DNA from: Candidatus Latescibacterota bacterium
GTDB lineage: Bacteria > Latescibacterota > UBA2968 > UBA8231
NCBI GenBank assembly: GCA_022827835.1
Contig: JAJEIO010000017.1
Location: 1 to 64,000 of the forward strand
DNA: 64,000 nucleotides
Reading direction: 5' to 3'
In this document: positions 1-8,680 of the stretch, piece by piece
Layout: each line of letters begins with the position of its first letter
Position numbering within the stretch: the stretch's first letter is position 1
The notes under the pieces: model-generated
Seen by the model: the letters and a program-made list of their open reading frames with translations, nothing else
Told to the model about the DNA's origin: nothing
The model's database searches: none
Made by a program: the position numbers and the translations under genes

Positions 1-31
1 AGTTATGCGGAGGCAGAATGGGGAGCAAACG

Positions 32-1309
32 ATGAACAATTCCACGCTTTTTGACACTTCGTATCAGCGCCGCAAGTGGGCATTGCTAGAGCGGCTGCTA
101 GAGCGGCTGGTGCCGATCTACACCGCAGAGGAGGTCGCCGCGCTGCGCATTGACGCGGTTAACCGGGACATTCTCTCGGAGCGCTCCGGGCGCGGGTTTG
201 TCAATCGCGATTTGCTGGAAACGGTTTTGGGCAACTTGCTCGAATGCGTCGCTCCAGGCTCGCACAATGCCTTGGGGCCGGGGCACCAAAAGCCGTCGCT
301 CGACGAGGCCATCGGCGAGATTGCCGACCAGCTCTACGCGATGATCGCGCAGTCGCTGTTGGCGGCTGGTGAGAGCGAGGGGGCTGAAGAGAAGGCCCTG
401 ATGAACACCATCTGCTTGCTGTGGGAATTGCCCGCTTACAAGGTGCGCGCTCACTGGAACCGCTTTGCCGCGCTCAGGGATCCGGCCGTTTGGGACGCCT
501 ATTTGCTCGACAACTGTGGGTTGACGCAGGAGCAGTTACTCAAGATCGACTTCCGGGCCGCCTTGGACGAGACCATTCGCCGCCGCGACTTCGACCACTA
601 TCGCCGCTTCCTCAGCGAGCTGGAGTGCGACTCCATTTTCGACTACCAGATGCAGCTCGTGATGAGCACCTATCCGGGCTGGCGGGTGCTGTTTTACCAC
701 GACATTGCCCATGCCCTAACGCGCTCCGGCTCGGTGGCGGGCGAATCTGGACTGACGCGGCGGCCGGTGCCCTTGCTGCCACGGGCCATTGCCGAGTTGG
801 GGGGACGCTACTACCAGGCGGATATCCATCCCGAAACGCAGATGGGCGATGCCAATTTCCTCGACCATCCCCATCGCGGCATAACCACCGGACAGACGGG
901 TATTATCGGCAGCGGGTGCCACATTTATCCGTGTACTTTGGGCGGCCTCAGCGGCAAAGTGCAGCAGCGCCATCCCATCATTGGCGATTACGTGTTTATT
1001 GGCACGGACGCCGGGATTTTCGGTTCCGTGCAAGTGGGCGACCGCACGGCGATTGGGGCCAACACCGAAATCAACGGCATCGTCGCGATTGGCCCGGATT
1101 GCCGGATTGGCGTGTCGGTATCTATCGGTACGATCATAGCGAGGACTGCGCGGCCCGGCGCGATTAAATTGGGGGCTGGGGTGCGCGTGGGGGCTGGCAC
1201 CGTCATTGAGAATGATTCGCCGCTCGAATTAGTCATTCCCGACCAAGCGGCGATTCCAGTGCGCAGTCACGTGGTCAACGACGGCGGCGGCGGCCCGAAG
1301 TTCGTGTAG
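32..1309 (+). CDS. cysE: Serine O-acetyltransferase (CysE-like, long form)
   Basis: Predicted to transfer acetyl from acetyl-CoA to L-serine, the first step of cysteine synthesis, in the cytoplasm. The C-terminal third (from about residue 255) is a left-handed beta-helix of hexapeptide repeats with the serine acetyltransferase signatures DIHPET, LDHPHRG, TLGG and RHPIIGD; the two His residues match the family's catalytic and substrate-binding positions. An alpha-helical N-terminal half with YPGWRVLFYHDIAHAL precedes it. At 425 residues it is longer than the usual 270-310. The ATG at 32 has GGGAG 7 bases upstream; an in-frame ATG at 5 has no visible ribosome site. Function follows from family motifs. 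Confidence 0.85.
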   Translation: MNNSTLFDTSYQRRKWALLERLLERLVPIYTAEEVAALRIDAVNRDILSERSGRGFVNRDLLETVLGNLLECVAPGSHNALGPGHQKPSLDEAIGEIADQLYAMIAQSLLAAGESEGAEEKALMNTICLLWELPAYKVRAHWNRFAALRDPAVWDAYLLDNCGLTQEQLLKIDFRAALDETIRRRDFDHYRRFLSELECDSIFDYQMQLVMSTYPGWRVLFYHDIAHALTRSGSVAGESGLTRRPVPLLPRAIAELGGRYYQADIHPETQMGDANFLDHPHRGITTGQTGIIGSGCHIYPCTLGGLSGKVQQRHPIIGDYVFIGTDAGIFGSVQVGDRTAIGANTEINGIVAIGPDCRIGVSVSIGTIIARTARPGAIKLGAGVRVGAGTVIENDSPLELVIPDQAAIPVRSHVVNDGGGGPKFV

Positions 1310-1395
1310 GTTATCGCTGCTTCCACTGCGAAGACCGACGATTCGACCCCGAGCAGACGCGCTACGCGCCTTTAATTGCTTCCGCCGATCAGTCG

Positions 1396-2985
1396 ATGGA
1401 AAAAGACTTCGTACAACTTCCCGCAAAACAGGTAGCGCTGGCGATGTTGGGCGTGATGCTGGCGATGTTTATGGCCGCGCTGGGTCAGACCGTCGTCGCT
1501 ACCGCGATGCCGGTCATCATAGCGGACCTCGGCGGCTTTGGTCGCTACACATGGGCTGCGACCGCATATCTGGTTGCGGCCACGGTGTCGATCCCGATTG
1601 TGGGTCGGCTAACCGATTTGTACGGGCGCAAGGTTTTCTTAGTCCTTGGCATAGTGGTCTTCATCGGCGGCTCTATACCGGCAGGTATGAGTCAGACCAT
1701 GAATCAGCTCATCGCCTTCCGCGCTATACAGGGGATCGGCGGTGGGACCATTATGGCGTACGGATTCTTGGTAACTGCCGATCTGTTCCCACCTGAAGTT
1801 CGGGGTAGGTACCAAGGATTAATAAGCCTTGTGTACGGTGTGGCTTCGGTTATCGGACCGACTTTGGGAGGTGTCGTAACCGATGTGCTTTCTTGGCACT
1901 GGATATTCTTCGTCAACATTCCAATCGGGATTCCGATTCTACTGCTGATCATTCGGACCTTTCCATCGATCAGGCCCGAAGTCCAGAACCGAAGTCTGGA
2001 TTATCTTGGCATGGTAACTCTGATACTCGCCGTAGTACCCATACTGCTCGCGTTGTCCATAGTAGGCGTTCACTATGCGTGGGAGACACCGCAGGTTATC
2101 GGCTTTCTAGCATTCGGCTTGGTTATGACGGCGATATTCGCAATCGCAGAGTCGAAAGCGGTTGCTCCCATTATGCCTTTCGAGATATACAGATTCAAAG
2201 TGGTTGCTGTCGCGACGACAGTTGCATTTCTCGCCGGCTTTGGATTGTATGGAACTATTGTTTTTCTACCGCTTTTCTTTCAGGGCGTTCTGGGTGTCTC
2301 GCCTACCAGCAGCGGCGGTTTTCTAACTCCCTTAATACTTGGCATTGTCGTTGGCGCGGTCGCGTCGGGGCGAATGCTCGCCGGAGCCGACGGACGCTTT
2401 CGACGACAGGCGCTGATCAGTTCGGGAACGATGGCTTTAGGTATGTATCTCATTTCTACTATGGACGCGAATACTAGTTCCTCCGTGGCCGTGGGATACG
2501 TTGTGATCATGTCGTTTGGACTCGGCGGCGTGCTATCCACATTCAACCTCGCCGTTCAGAACGCGGTGCCGTTCCGGCTCGTGGGTACCGCTACGTCGGC
2601 GCTTCTATTCTACAGACTGATCGGCGGTACACTGGGACTCGCCGTGCTGGGCGTTGTGATGACGCATAGATTCTCTGCAAGAGTGGAAGAGACTGTTTCC
2701 GATACGGTCCGGGTTGCTCTCGGTCCGGGTCGGTTGGACGCGATCAAGGACAACCCGAGGATACTTATCGATTCGGCTGCCTTGGACGTGCTGAGAGACG
2801 AATTCGCGGAGATGGGGACGCAAGGCGCTCAGATGGCGGATGCACTGCTGGGCACACTCCACGCTGCGCTGGCCGAGGCCGTGGGAGATGTGTTTGCGAT
2901 CGGTGTGGTGGTCGTAGTGCTGTCGGTGGTTCTGTCGCTGTTTTTGAAGGTATCGAAAGACGATTCGGAGAACGGTAATACCTAG
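1396..2985 (+). CDS. MFS drug exporter, DHA2 (EmrB/QacA-like, 14 TM)
   Basis: A 529-residue integral membrane protein with about 14 hydrophobic segments, the DHA2 layout of proton-coupled multidrug exporters. The first loop carries motif A (GRLTDLYGRK) and TM5 carries the exporter motif C (IGPTLGGVV). The last helix follows a soluble stretch of about 90 residues (roughly 430-500) and ends in a short charged tail. No strong ribosome site precedes the ATG. The gene stands alone, with no adjacent TetR or MarR regulator or EmrA partner, so the substrate cannot be guessed. Confidence 0.85.
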   Translation: MEKDFVQLPAKQVALAMLGVMLAMFMAALGQTVVATAMPVIIADLGGFGRYTWAATAYLVAATVSIPIVGRLTDLYGRKVFLVLGIVVFIGGSIPAGMSQTMNQLIAFRAIQGIGGGTIMAYGFLVTADLFPPEVRGRYQGLISLVYGVASVIGPTLGGVVTDVLSWHWIFFVNIPIGIPILLLIIRTFPSIRPEVQNRSLDYLGMVTLILAVVPILLALSIVGVHYAWETPQVIGFLAFGLVMTAIFAIAESKAVAPIMPFEIYRFKVVAVATTVAFLAGFGLYGTIVFLPLFFQGVLGVSPTSSGGFLTPLILGIVVGAVASGRMLAGADGRFRRQALISSGTMALGMYLISTMDANTSSSVAVGYVVIMSFGLGGVLSTFNLAVQNAVPFRLVGTATSALLFYRLIGGTLGLAVLGVVMTHRFSARVEETVSDTVRVALGPGRLDAIKDNPRILIDSAALDVLRDEFAEMGTQGAQMADALLGTLHAALAEAVGDVFAIGVVVVVLSVVLSLFLKVSKDDSENGNT

Positions 2986-3113
2986 ATACGGAATCGCCCC
3001 TTCGTCAACGAACTCCCACTGCCATCTCCGTTACAAAACGCGAAGGTCTTCGCGCAAGCGCCAAGGCTGTTGTGTAACTTCTTCGCAGAAATTGTCCCGA
3101 CGGCTCCTTTTTG

Positions 3114-3154
3114 CGGATACCTTTGTCGCCTAAGAAGCAACTATAAGGGTGATC
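3114..3154 (+). promoter_or_regulatory. Promoter-like element shared by ECF sigma loci (copy 1)
   Basis: The 41 bases directly upstream of the sigma/clamp gene start CGGATACCTTT and end AACTATAAGGGTGATC. Nearly the same sequence, with about 6 differences including a one-base gap, occurs at 56301-56340 after the second sigma gene. Position and conservation suggest a self-recognised ECF promoter plus start region. The core TACCTTT-N4-CCTAAG also has a weak match at 54881 before the second sigma gene. Promoter function is inference. Confidence 0.5.
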
Positions 3155-4498
3155 ATGGAACGGAATGGAGAAAGCTGCGTGCAGAAGGCTACTGCTGGCG
3201 ACTCTGCGGCGTTTGGTTTGCTCGTCGAGAAACACACGCCGTGGCTGCTGGTGCGGCTCACCCGCAGGCTGGGTTCGCAAGAGGCGGCAGAGGACGTCCT
3301 GCAAGAGGCGTTCATTGCCGCGTACCAGCAGCTAGCGGAGCTGCGCGCTCCCGAGCGGTTCGGCGCTTGGCTGTGCTCGATCGCGGATAACAAAGCGCGC
3401 ATGTGGCAGCGGCGGCGTATCACGCAACTCAATCTGCTGGATCAGCTCGACTTGGCGGCACCGCCCGAGCAGGAGAAGCAGGAGATCAGGGCGCTGGTGC
3501 GGAAGGCGATCGGGCGATTGAGTGATCCCCACCGAGACGTGATCGTCCACCACTACCTCAAGGGCTATTCGTATCAGCAGACAGCAAACTTGCTGCACCT
3601 CCAAACCGGAGTGGTAAAGAGCCGTCTGCAAAAGGCCCGGAAACGCCTGCAAAAGGAGATCATGGCGATGGCGGAATCCAGCACTGCACAGACATTCGAA
3701 CTCGGCCCGGACGATCTGGCCGGACTGCGTCACGTAGCTCGCTTCACAAGCGACGATCCCAAGCGGCCCATTATGCACTGCGTCTGTCTCGACGCTGGCG
3801 GCAGAGTTGTCGCAACGGACGGCTCGCGGTTGCTCAACTGGTCGAGTAAGGGGCTAGCGTCGCTGCCAGCTCCGATGATCTTAGATTCACTGCGCCCTGA
3901 AATGATCCCGGAGACCGACTCGGCGACGCTGATTCTCGAAGAGGAATCGGCCACGTTGCAGACTGCGGACGGCCGCAGGATGACGTTCCCTGCAACTCCG
4001 GGACCGTACCTCAAGTATCAAGAGGCCGTTGGTACTCCCGGTCCGATTTTGACGGTCGTGCGCAGCGAGAGTCTGATGGCCTGCTTGGAGGAGATTGAGC
4101 CGTTCCTCAGAGACCGCCACGAACTGGGGAAAAGCGGCTGGGATTACATGCCTCGCGTACAGATGCGGGTATCGAGTACAGAGGGGAGACTGGTGCTGCG
4201 AACGACGCGGGATCAGGGGTTCAGTCGGACCGAGGAAGATGCGGACGATTTGTACGGCGACGACTTCCCGGACTGGGAGCATTCCGCGAGTTGCCCTGCT
4301 GATGTGACGAATATCGAGGATGGAGGATCATTCCGCGTCGATCTCAATCACGACTTTCTCAAAACGATTGTGGAGGCTCTGAAAGACGCGGCAGAGGAGA
4401 TACGGATATATCTCAGGCATAGCGAGGCAGCCCTTCACTTCAAGGCGGGGGAGGAACACCACGCTGCCGTGCTCATGCCGCTGCGGATTGGGTCTTGA
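3155..4498 (+). CDS. ECF sigma factor fused to a sliding-clamp (DnaN)-like region
   Basis: The N-terminal half is a standard ECF sigma factor: region 2 at about residues 15-85 (AAEDVLQEAFIAAYQQL) and region 4 at about 110-170 (LSDPHRDVIVHHYLKGYSYQQTA then GVVKSRLQKARKRL). After a short linker, residues 181-447 resemble the middle and C-terminal domains of the DNA polymerase III beta clamp: FELGPDDLAGLRHVARFTSD, a VVATDGSRLL motif like the clamp's VATDGHRLA, a domain-end PGPYLKYQEA like FPDYQRVIP, and a terminal AAVLMPLRI like the clamp's final VMPMRL. The clamp reading is my alignment by eye. The ATG at 3155 follows AAGGG; a GTG lies at 3149. No anti-sigma gene is adjacent. Confidence 0.7.
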   Translation: MERNGESCVQKATAGDSAAFGLLVEKHTPWLLVRLTRRLGSQEAAEDVLQEAFIAAYQQLAELRAPERFGAWLCSIADNKARMWQRRRITQLNLLDQLDLAAPPEQEKQEIRALVRKAIGRLSDPHRDVIVHHYLKGYSYQQTANLLHLQTGVVKSRLQKARKRLQKEIMAMAESSTAQTFELGPDDLAGLRHVARFTSDDPKRPIMHCVCLDAGGRVVATDGSRLLNWSSKGLASLPAPMILDSLRPEMIPETDSATLILEEESATLQTADGRRMTFPATPGPYLKYQEAVGTPGPILTVVRSESLMACLEEIEPFLRDRHELGKSGWDYMPRVQMRVSSTEGRLVLRTTRDQGFSRTEEDADDLYGDDFPDWEHSASCPADVTNIEDGGSFRVDLNHDFLKTIVEALKDAAEEIRIYLRHSEAALHFKAGEEHHAAVLMPLRIGS

Positions 4499-4524
4499 TT
4501 ATTGGGCAACAACGAGGCACTACA

Positions 4525-5313
4525 TCATCTTCCCTTCCATTGTGGCTTGCGTTTTTCGGCGAATGCCCGCGGCCCCTCGGCGTAGTCCTCCGACAGCCGC
4601 AGGCGGCGCACGGCCGTCAGGTCCTCCAGTTGGCACTGCGCTTGGGAGATGGGGGTCTCGATGGTGTGCAGCGCTACCTGCTTGGCGGCTTGGACGGCGA
4701 GGGGGCCGCACTCTAGGATCTCGGCGGCCCAGCGCTCGGCCGTGGCCATCACGGGTTCGTCGTTGGCTACTTCATTGACCAAGCCCATGGCTAGGGCTTC
4801 TTGCGCTGAGAATAGCTTGCCGGTCAGGAGCATGCCCATAGCCAAGTGGTAGGGGATGCGGCGCGGTAGTTTGAGCACGCCGCCGGCATCGGCTAGCAGA
4901 CCGCGCCGGGCCTCGGGAAAACCAAAGCGGGCACTTGCGGCCGCCACGATCAGGTCGCAGTGCAGCGCCAGTTCCAGACCGCCACCGATGGCATAACCGT
5001 TGACTGCGGCGATGATCGGCTTGTAGCAGCGGTCGAGGATGTGGACCGGGGAGTGGACCGGATTGCGGAGCTGATCGTCGTCTGTTTGTTCGACGCGATA
5101 TTTCAAGTCCGTGCCAGCCGAAAAGGCGCGCTCGCCGGCACCGGTGAGAATGGCGACCCAGACTTGGTCGTCGGCGATGAAGTCGTCCCAAGCCCTAGTC
5201 AACTCGGCGTGGGCCGGGGGATGCAGGGCGTTCATCACTTGCGGGCGATTTACCGTCACATAGGCGATGCGGCCCTTTTTCTCGTAGAGGATGTGTTCGA
5301 ATGGTGGGGCCAT
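4525..5313 (-). CDS. Enoyl-CoA hydratase/isomerase family protein (crotonase)
   Basis: A 262-residue crotonase-fold enzyme acting on acyl-CoA thioesters. Visible are the oxyanion-hole segment AFSAGTDLKYR, the second oxyanion segment NGYAIGGGLELALHCD, and the FGFPEARRGLLADAGG region that holds the second catalytic Glu in hydratases; both Glu positions (GGGLE and FPE) are kept, so hydratase chemistry is possible. The start has AAGGAG 6 bases upstream. It is divergent from the CBM9-like pair and has no beta-oxidation neighbours, so the substrate is unknown. Confidence 0.88.
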   Translation of the reverse strand: MAPPFEHILYEKKGRIAYVTVNRPQVMNALHPPAHAELTRAWDDFIADDQVWVAILTGAGERAFSAGTDLKYRVEQTDDDQLRNPVHSPVHILDRCYKPIIAAVNGYAIGGGLELALHCDLIVAAASARFGFPEARRGLLADAGGVLKLPRRIPYHLAMGMLLTGKLFSAQEALAMGLVNEVANDEPVMATAERWAAEILECGPLAVQAAKQVALHTIETPISQAQCQLEDLTAVRRLRLSEDYAEGPRAFAEKRKPQWKGR

Positions 5314-5469
5314 GTGGTCTCCTTATTGGATGTTCTCTTTCACCTCCTTCCAGACTATCGCTAAGCACTTCGCGGCGCAAGTGGGAGACGATCTACAGAT
5401 CGATAAGTGATTGTAAATAGGAGTTGTGGATAGGGATTTCTTGATTAAAGTTAGAGTGGAGGTACAAAA

Positions 5470-6294
5470 ATGACGAGTAAATACGGCTATTCGGAAGAGG
5501 GTTTGAAGCACTACACCAGCTACCGGGCAAAGGGCCCGATTGTGGTGGATGGATATCTCGACGAAGAATCGTGGCAACTGGTGCCCAAATCGCCGCGTTT
5601 CGAGGATTTGGAGGAACCGGGCCGACCGGCTCTTTTCGACACTCGGGCTGCGGTATTGTGGGACGACGAGTACCTCTACGTGGGCTTCTGGCTGGAGGAG
5701 CCGGATGTGCGGGCGACCTATACCGAGCGCGATTCCATGATCTGCGAGGAAAACGATGTGGAGGTTTTCATAGCTGGCGAGGACACCTATTACGAATTCG
5801 AGTTGAATGCCTTGGGCACCATTATGGAGCGGTTCTACGTCTGGCAGGACGCCTATATCGAAGCTGGGTACGCCGAGCTGCCTGAATTCGATCTGCTGGG
5901 CACTCGGCTGGTGGATACCCTCGGAGGACCGCAGTCGGGACACCGGCATCCGCGCGGGCGGCGCTGGGCCTTCCGCGAATGGGACATGCCGGGTTTGCAA
6001 TGGGCGGTACAGGTGGACGGGACCATCAATGATTCCAGCGACACCGACCGGGGCTGGACCGCAGAAATCGCCTTTCCGTGGCAGGGGTTGAAGCACTTGG
6101 CGGACGGGCGCTCGCTGCCGGCGCGGGAAGGGGATATATGGCGGATGGATTTTTCGCGTTTCCAGTGGATTGAGGAGGGCGGTACACGGGTGTGTCCGGG
6201 GTGGGCTTGGACCAGCCACGGGACCTATGACTCGCACATTCCGGATCGCTTCAGTGTGATACACTTTTCCGCAAAGGTGGTGGGCGAAGAATGA
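5470..6294 (+). CDS. CBM9-like domain protein, copy 1
   Basis: A 274-residue protein consisting almost wholly of one CBM9-like (carbohydrate-binding family 9-like) beta-sandwich: IVVDGYLDEESWQ at the start, LFDTRAAVLWDDEYLYVGFW in the core, NDVEVFI, then WTAEIAFPWQGL near the end. No signal peptide or catalytic domain is visible, so a cytoplasmic glycan-related role is only a guess. GGAGG lies 8 bases before the ATG. Its stop overlaps the start of the paralogue at 6291 (ATGA), so the two are translationally coupled. Confidence 0.7.
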   Translation: MTSKYGYSEEGLKHYTSYRAKGPIVVDGYLDEESWQLVPKSPRFEDLEEPGRPALFDTRAAVLWDDEYLYVGFWLEEPDVRATYTERDSMICEENDVEVFIAGEDTYYEFELNALGTIMERFYVWQDAYIEAGYAELPEFDLLGTRLVDTLGGPQSGHRHPRGRRWAFREWDMPGLQWAVQVDGTINDSSDTDRGWTAEIAFPWQGLKHLADGRSLPAREGDIWRMDFSRFQWIEEGGTRVCPGWAWTSHGTYDSHIPDRFSVIHFSAKVVGEE

Positions 6295-7091
6295 ATAAGA
6301 CCGTGCGCTATATCTGCCATAGGACCGAAGACGCCATTGATGTGGACGGCCACCTGCAAGAGGAAGCTTGGTCTCGGGCACCGCGCTCTCCGCGCTTTGG
6401 GGATCACACTGGCCAGCGATCGCTTTTCGACACTCGGGCGGCCATGCTGTGGGACGATCAGAATTTTTACGTGGGCTTCTGGATAGAAGATCGCGATGTG
6501 TGCGGGGCGCAGGGGGAGGAGCCGCTGTCAGTCCGGCAGGACAACAACGCGGGAGTGCTCCTCGTTGGTCGGGGAGCGTATTACGAACTGGCGGTCAATC
6601 CACTGGGCGCGACCTCGGAGATGTTCCACATCTGGAAGGAAGCCTATCAGCGCGGCGGTCGCTACGACGTGCCGGAGTTCGATTTGGCGGTGCATCGGCC
6701 CGAAGTCTTGGGTGGGGGATCGAACTCCGATTATCGCGCCATGCGCTGGGCTTTTTCGCACTGGCGTTTTCCCGGATTGCAAGTCGGGGTGCAGGTTGAG
6801 GGCACCCTGAACAAACGGGATGATATCGACCAGGGATGGAGCGTGGAACTGGCGTTCCCTTGGGAGGGGTTGAAAAGGCTGGCAGACGCGCAGAGCCTAC
6901 CCCCGGCCGACGGCGATGTATGGCGGATTGGGCTGGTGCGGCGTCAGATCGTCGATCAGCGAGCCAGTCAGCGGCAGGTTTTATGGACTTGGCAGCCCCT
7001 TGTCGAAAGCAATATGCACGTGCCTGAGACGCATCTCGAGGTGGAATTTTCTCGCGTGCCGCCGGGCGAATCCGCCGCGAATTTGGCGTAA
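6291..7091 (+). CDS. CBM9-like domain protein, copy 2
   Basis: A tandem paralogue of the preceding gene: 266 residues, same order of motifs (AIDVDGHLQEEAW, LFDTRAAMLWDDQNFYVGFW, WSVELAFPWEGL). Again there is no signal peptide. The proteins have diverged, especially in the middle (NAGVLLVGRGAYYELAVN replaces NDVEVFIAGEDTYYEFELN), so the duplication is not recent. Two near-identical single-domain proteins in a coupled operon could form a heterodimer. No enzyme is encoded with them. Confidence 0.68.
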   Translation: MNKTVRYICHRTEDAIDVDGHLQEEAWSRAPRSPRFGDHTGQRSLFDTRAAMLWDDQNFYVGFWIEDRDVCGAQGEEPLSVRQDNNAGVLLVGRGAYYELAVNPLGATSEMFHIWKEAYQRGGRYDVPEFDLAVHRPEVLGGGSNSDYRAMRWAFSHWRFPGLQVGVQVEGTLNKRDDIDQGWSVELAFPWEGLKRLADAQSLPPADGDVWRIGLVRRQIVDQRASQRQVLWTWQPLVESNMHVPETHLEVEFSRVPPGESAANLA

Positions 7092-7095
7092 ATTT

Positions 7096-7998
7096 TCATT
7101 CGGGCGCAGGCCAGGGATGCCCCTTTTCTGTGGCGTCGATCATTTGCTGCAACTTGTCGGCGATGAATTGGGTGTGGATGGCGATGAGTGCTTCTCCTTT
7201 TTCTCTACTGGCAAGCAACGCGTTTTCTTGGCGGGCGCGGTCGCGCGGGTTTTCTGGGTTCGGTCCGCCCTGCGGCCAACCCTCCTTGGAAAAGGGTTCG
7301 AGATACGCCTCGACTTCAGGCGATAGGTTGTGGGCGTAGTCCAAGCCAGCGGCGTCATACTCTTCCATAGTAAAAGCGCGGACCCGCTGTGGGCAAGCCG
7401 CCAACATTACGGATGTCTCGTCTTCTGAGGCGTGGTTCAGCGCGGTTTGCCGCGCCACCGTATCCAGCTTGCCGGCTTTCAGATCTCGATAGCCTTGGAG
7501 GATGGTTTCCCGGTCTTCGTCGGTAAGCCCCATCCAGTACGAATCCTCATCGAGTGTGATACCCAAGTCTCGCCGCCACGCCGGTAGCACATCCCGCAGC
7601 AAGCCGTGATTGCCGCCGTGACCGTTTACGACCAGAATCGTGCGAATGCCGTGGGTTTTCAGGCTCTCCACTACGTCGAAGATGTAGGCTCGCAGCGTTT
7701 CCTTGCGCAATGTCAGCGTTCCTTTGCGCGCCATGTGATAAGGGGAATAGCCCACCGGACAAGACGGAGCGACCGTGACCTGCGGGTAGAGTTGCAAGGC
7801 GGCCTGCTGGGAGATAAACGTGGACAGGACAATGTCCAGGTCCAAGCTCAGGTGTTCGTTGTGCTGTTCGGTTGCGCCGATGGGGATGATGGCGGCTTGC
7901 AGGTTGCCGCTCTGCAGCGCTTGGCGAATTTCCTTGCGGGTACACTCTCCTAGCATGACTCTGGAGGGGTTGACGTATCGGCTTTTTGCGTTTGCCAT
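7096..7998 (-). CDS. Creatininase-family amidohydrolase
   Basis: A 300-residue member of the creatinine amidohydrolase family, metal-dependent hydrolases of cyclic amides and related compounds. The metal-site motifs are visible: GATEQHNEHLSLDLD (Glu, His, Asp), the NGHGGNHGLL turn, and a later Glu in ASEDETSVML. The ATG at 7998 has AAGGA about 6 bases upstream and gives the usual family length; an upstream in-frame ATG at 8037 would add 13 residues and overlap the next gene. True substrate is open, since most family members are not creatininases. Confidence 0.85.
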   Translation of the reverse strand: MANAKSRYVNPSRVMLGECTRKEIRQALQSGNLQAAIIPIGATEQHNEHLSLDLDIVLSTFISQQAALQLYPQVTVAPSCPVGYSPYHMARKGTLTLRKETLRAYIFDVVESLKTHGIRTILVVNGHGGNHGLLRDVLPAWRRDLGITLDEDSYWMGLTDEDRETILQGYRDLKAGKLDTVARQTALNHASEDETSVMLAACPQRVRAFTMEEYDAAGLDYAHNLSPEVEAYLEPFSKEGWPQGGPNPENPRDRARQENALLASREKGEALIAIHTQFIADKLQQMIDATEKGHPWPAPE

Positions 7999-8033
7999 AG
8001 TATTCCTTCGGAATCGAGGTTCTAGGTTGTCCT

Positions 8034-8672
8034 TCAAGAGAAGATACAGATTGGCCAGCCCTTCTTGCGAGCTAGACGCGCTAACCGGATGTCTGGATTG
8101 ACCACGACGGGACGAGCGACCTCGGCCAGCAAGAAGCGATCGTCGAAGGCGTTTCCGTAGGCCGTGGATTCGCGCAGGTCGAATTTGTATGTGCGCGCTG
8201 CTTGGTCCGCTTGACGGACCTTTTCACGCCCGGATACGCGCGGGCCGTCCAAGTCGCCCGTCAAGCGTCCCTGTTTGCAGGTTAGCTTGGTCCCAACGAC
8301 GAAATCCAGATCGAGAAGATCCCTCAGGGGTGTGATCAGGATTTCCGGTGCTCCCGACACGATGCCGAGACAATCCCCAGTAGTGCGCTGGGCGGCGATC
8401 AGACGCTGGGCCTGATCTGGGATTCGGCGAGTTAGTTGCTGGCGGCAGAAGGTTTCTGCCGTTTCCGAGAGTAGATTCACCTCGACGCCGCCGAAGTAAG
8501 TCTTGTTGGAGCGGACGCCGCGAGTAGGGATGTGGATGAACCAAGACAGGAACGCGCGAATCGCCTTTGGAGCGGTCTGCCGGCCAGTCGTCAGCGCGAA
8601 GCGGATGAATTCTCTTTCGGCGCTGGTGCCGGGTAGCAGCGTCCCGTCTAGATCGAATAGCGCGGCGGTCAC
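8034..8672 (-). CDS. HAD-superfamily phosphatase (HAD-IB, SerB-like)
   Basis: A HAD hydrolase of about 212 residues. Motif I is LFDLDGTLLPG (nucleophile Asp plus acid/base Asp), motif II is GIVSGAPEIL, and motif III/IV is AYGNAFDDRFLL. A helical cap lies between motifs I and II, the HAD-IB pattern of phosphoserine-phosphatase-like enzymes. I place the start at a GTG at 8672, 8 bases after the upstream gene's stop, because codons further upstream overlap that gene and look like its shadow. With the CDP-alcohol phosphatidyltransferase just upstream, a role dephosphorylating a lipid-phosphate intermediate is plausible. Confidence 0.78.
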   Translation of the reverse strand: MTAALFDLDGTLLPGTSAEREFIRFALTTGRQTAPKAIRAFLSWFIHIPTRGVRSNKTYFGGVEVNLLSETAETFCRQQLTRRIPDQAQRLIAAQRTTGDCLGIVSGAPEILITPLRDLLDLDFVVGTKLTCKQGRLTGDLDGPRVSGREKVRQADQAARTYKFDLRESTAYGNAFDDRFLLAEVARPVVVNPDIRLARLARKKGWPICIFS

Positions 8673-8680
8673 GGGACTGG

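Noticed and set aside
5323..6381. 352-residue open frame antisense to the first CBM9-like gene
   Set aside because: Arg/Pro/His-rich shadow with no motif; the sense frame has paralogy with the next gene.
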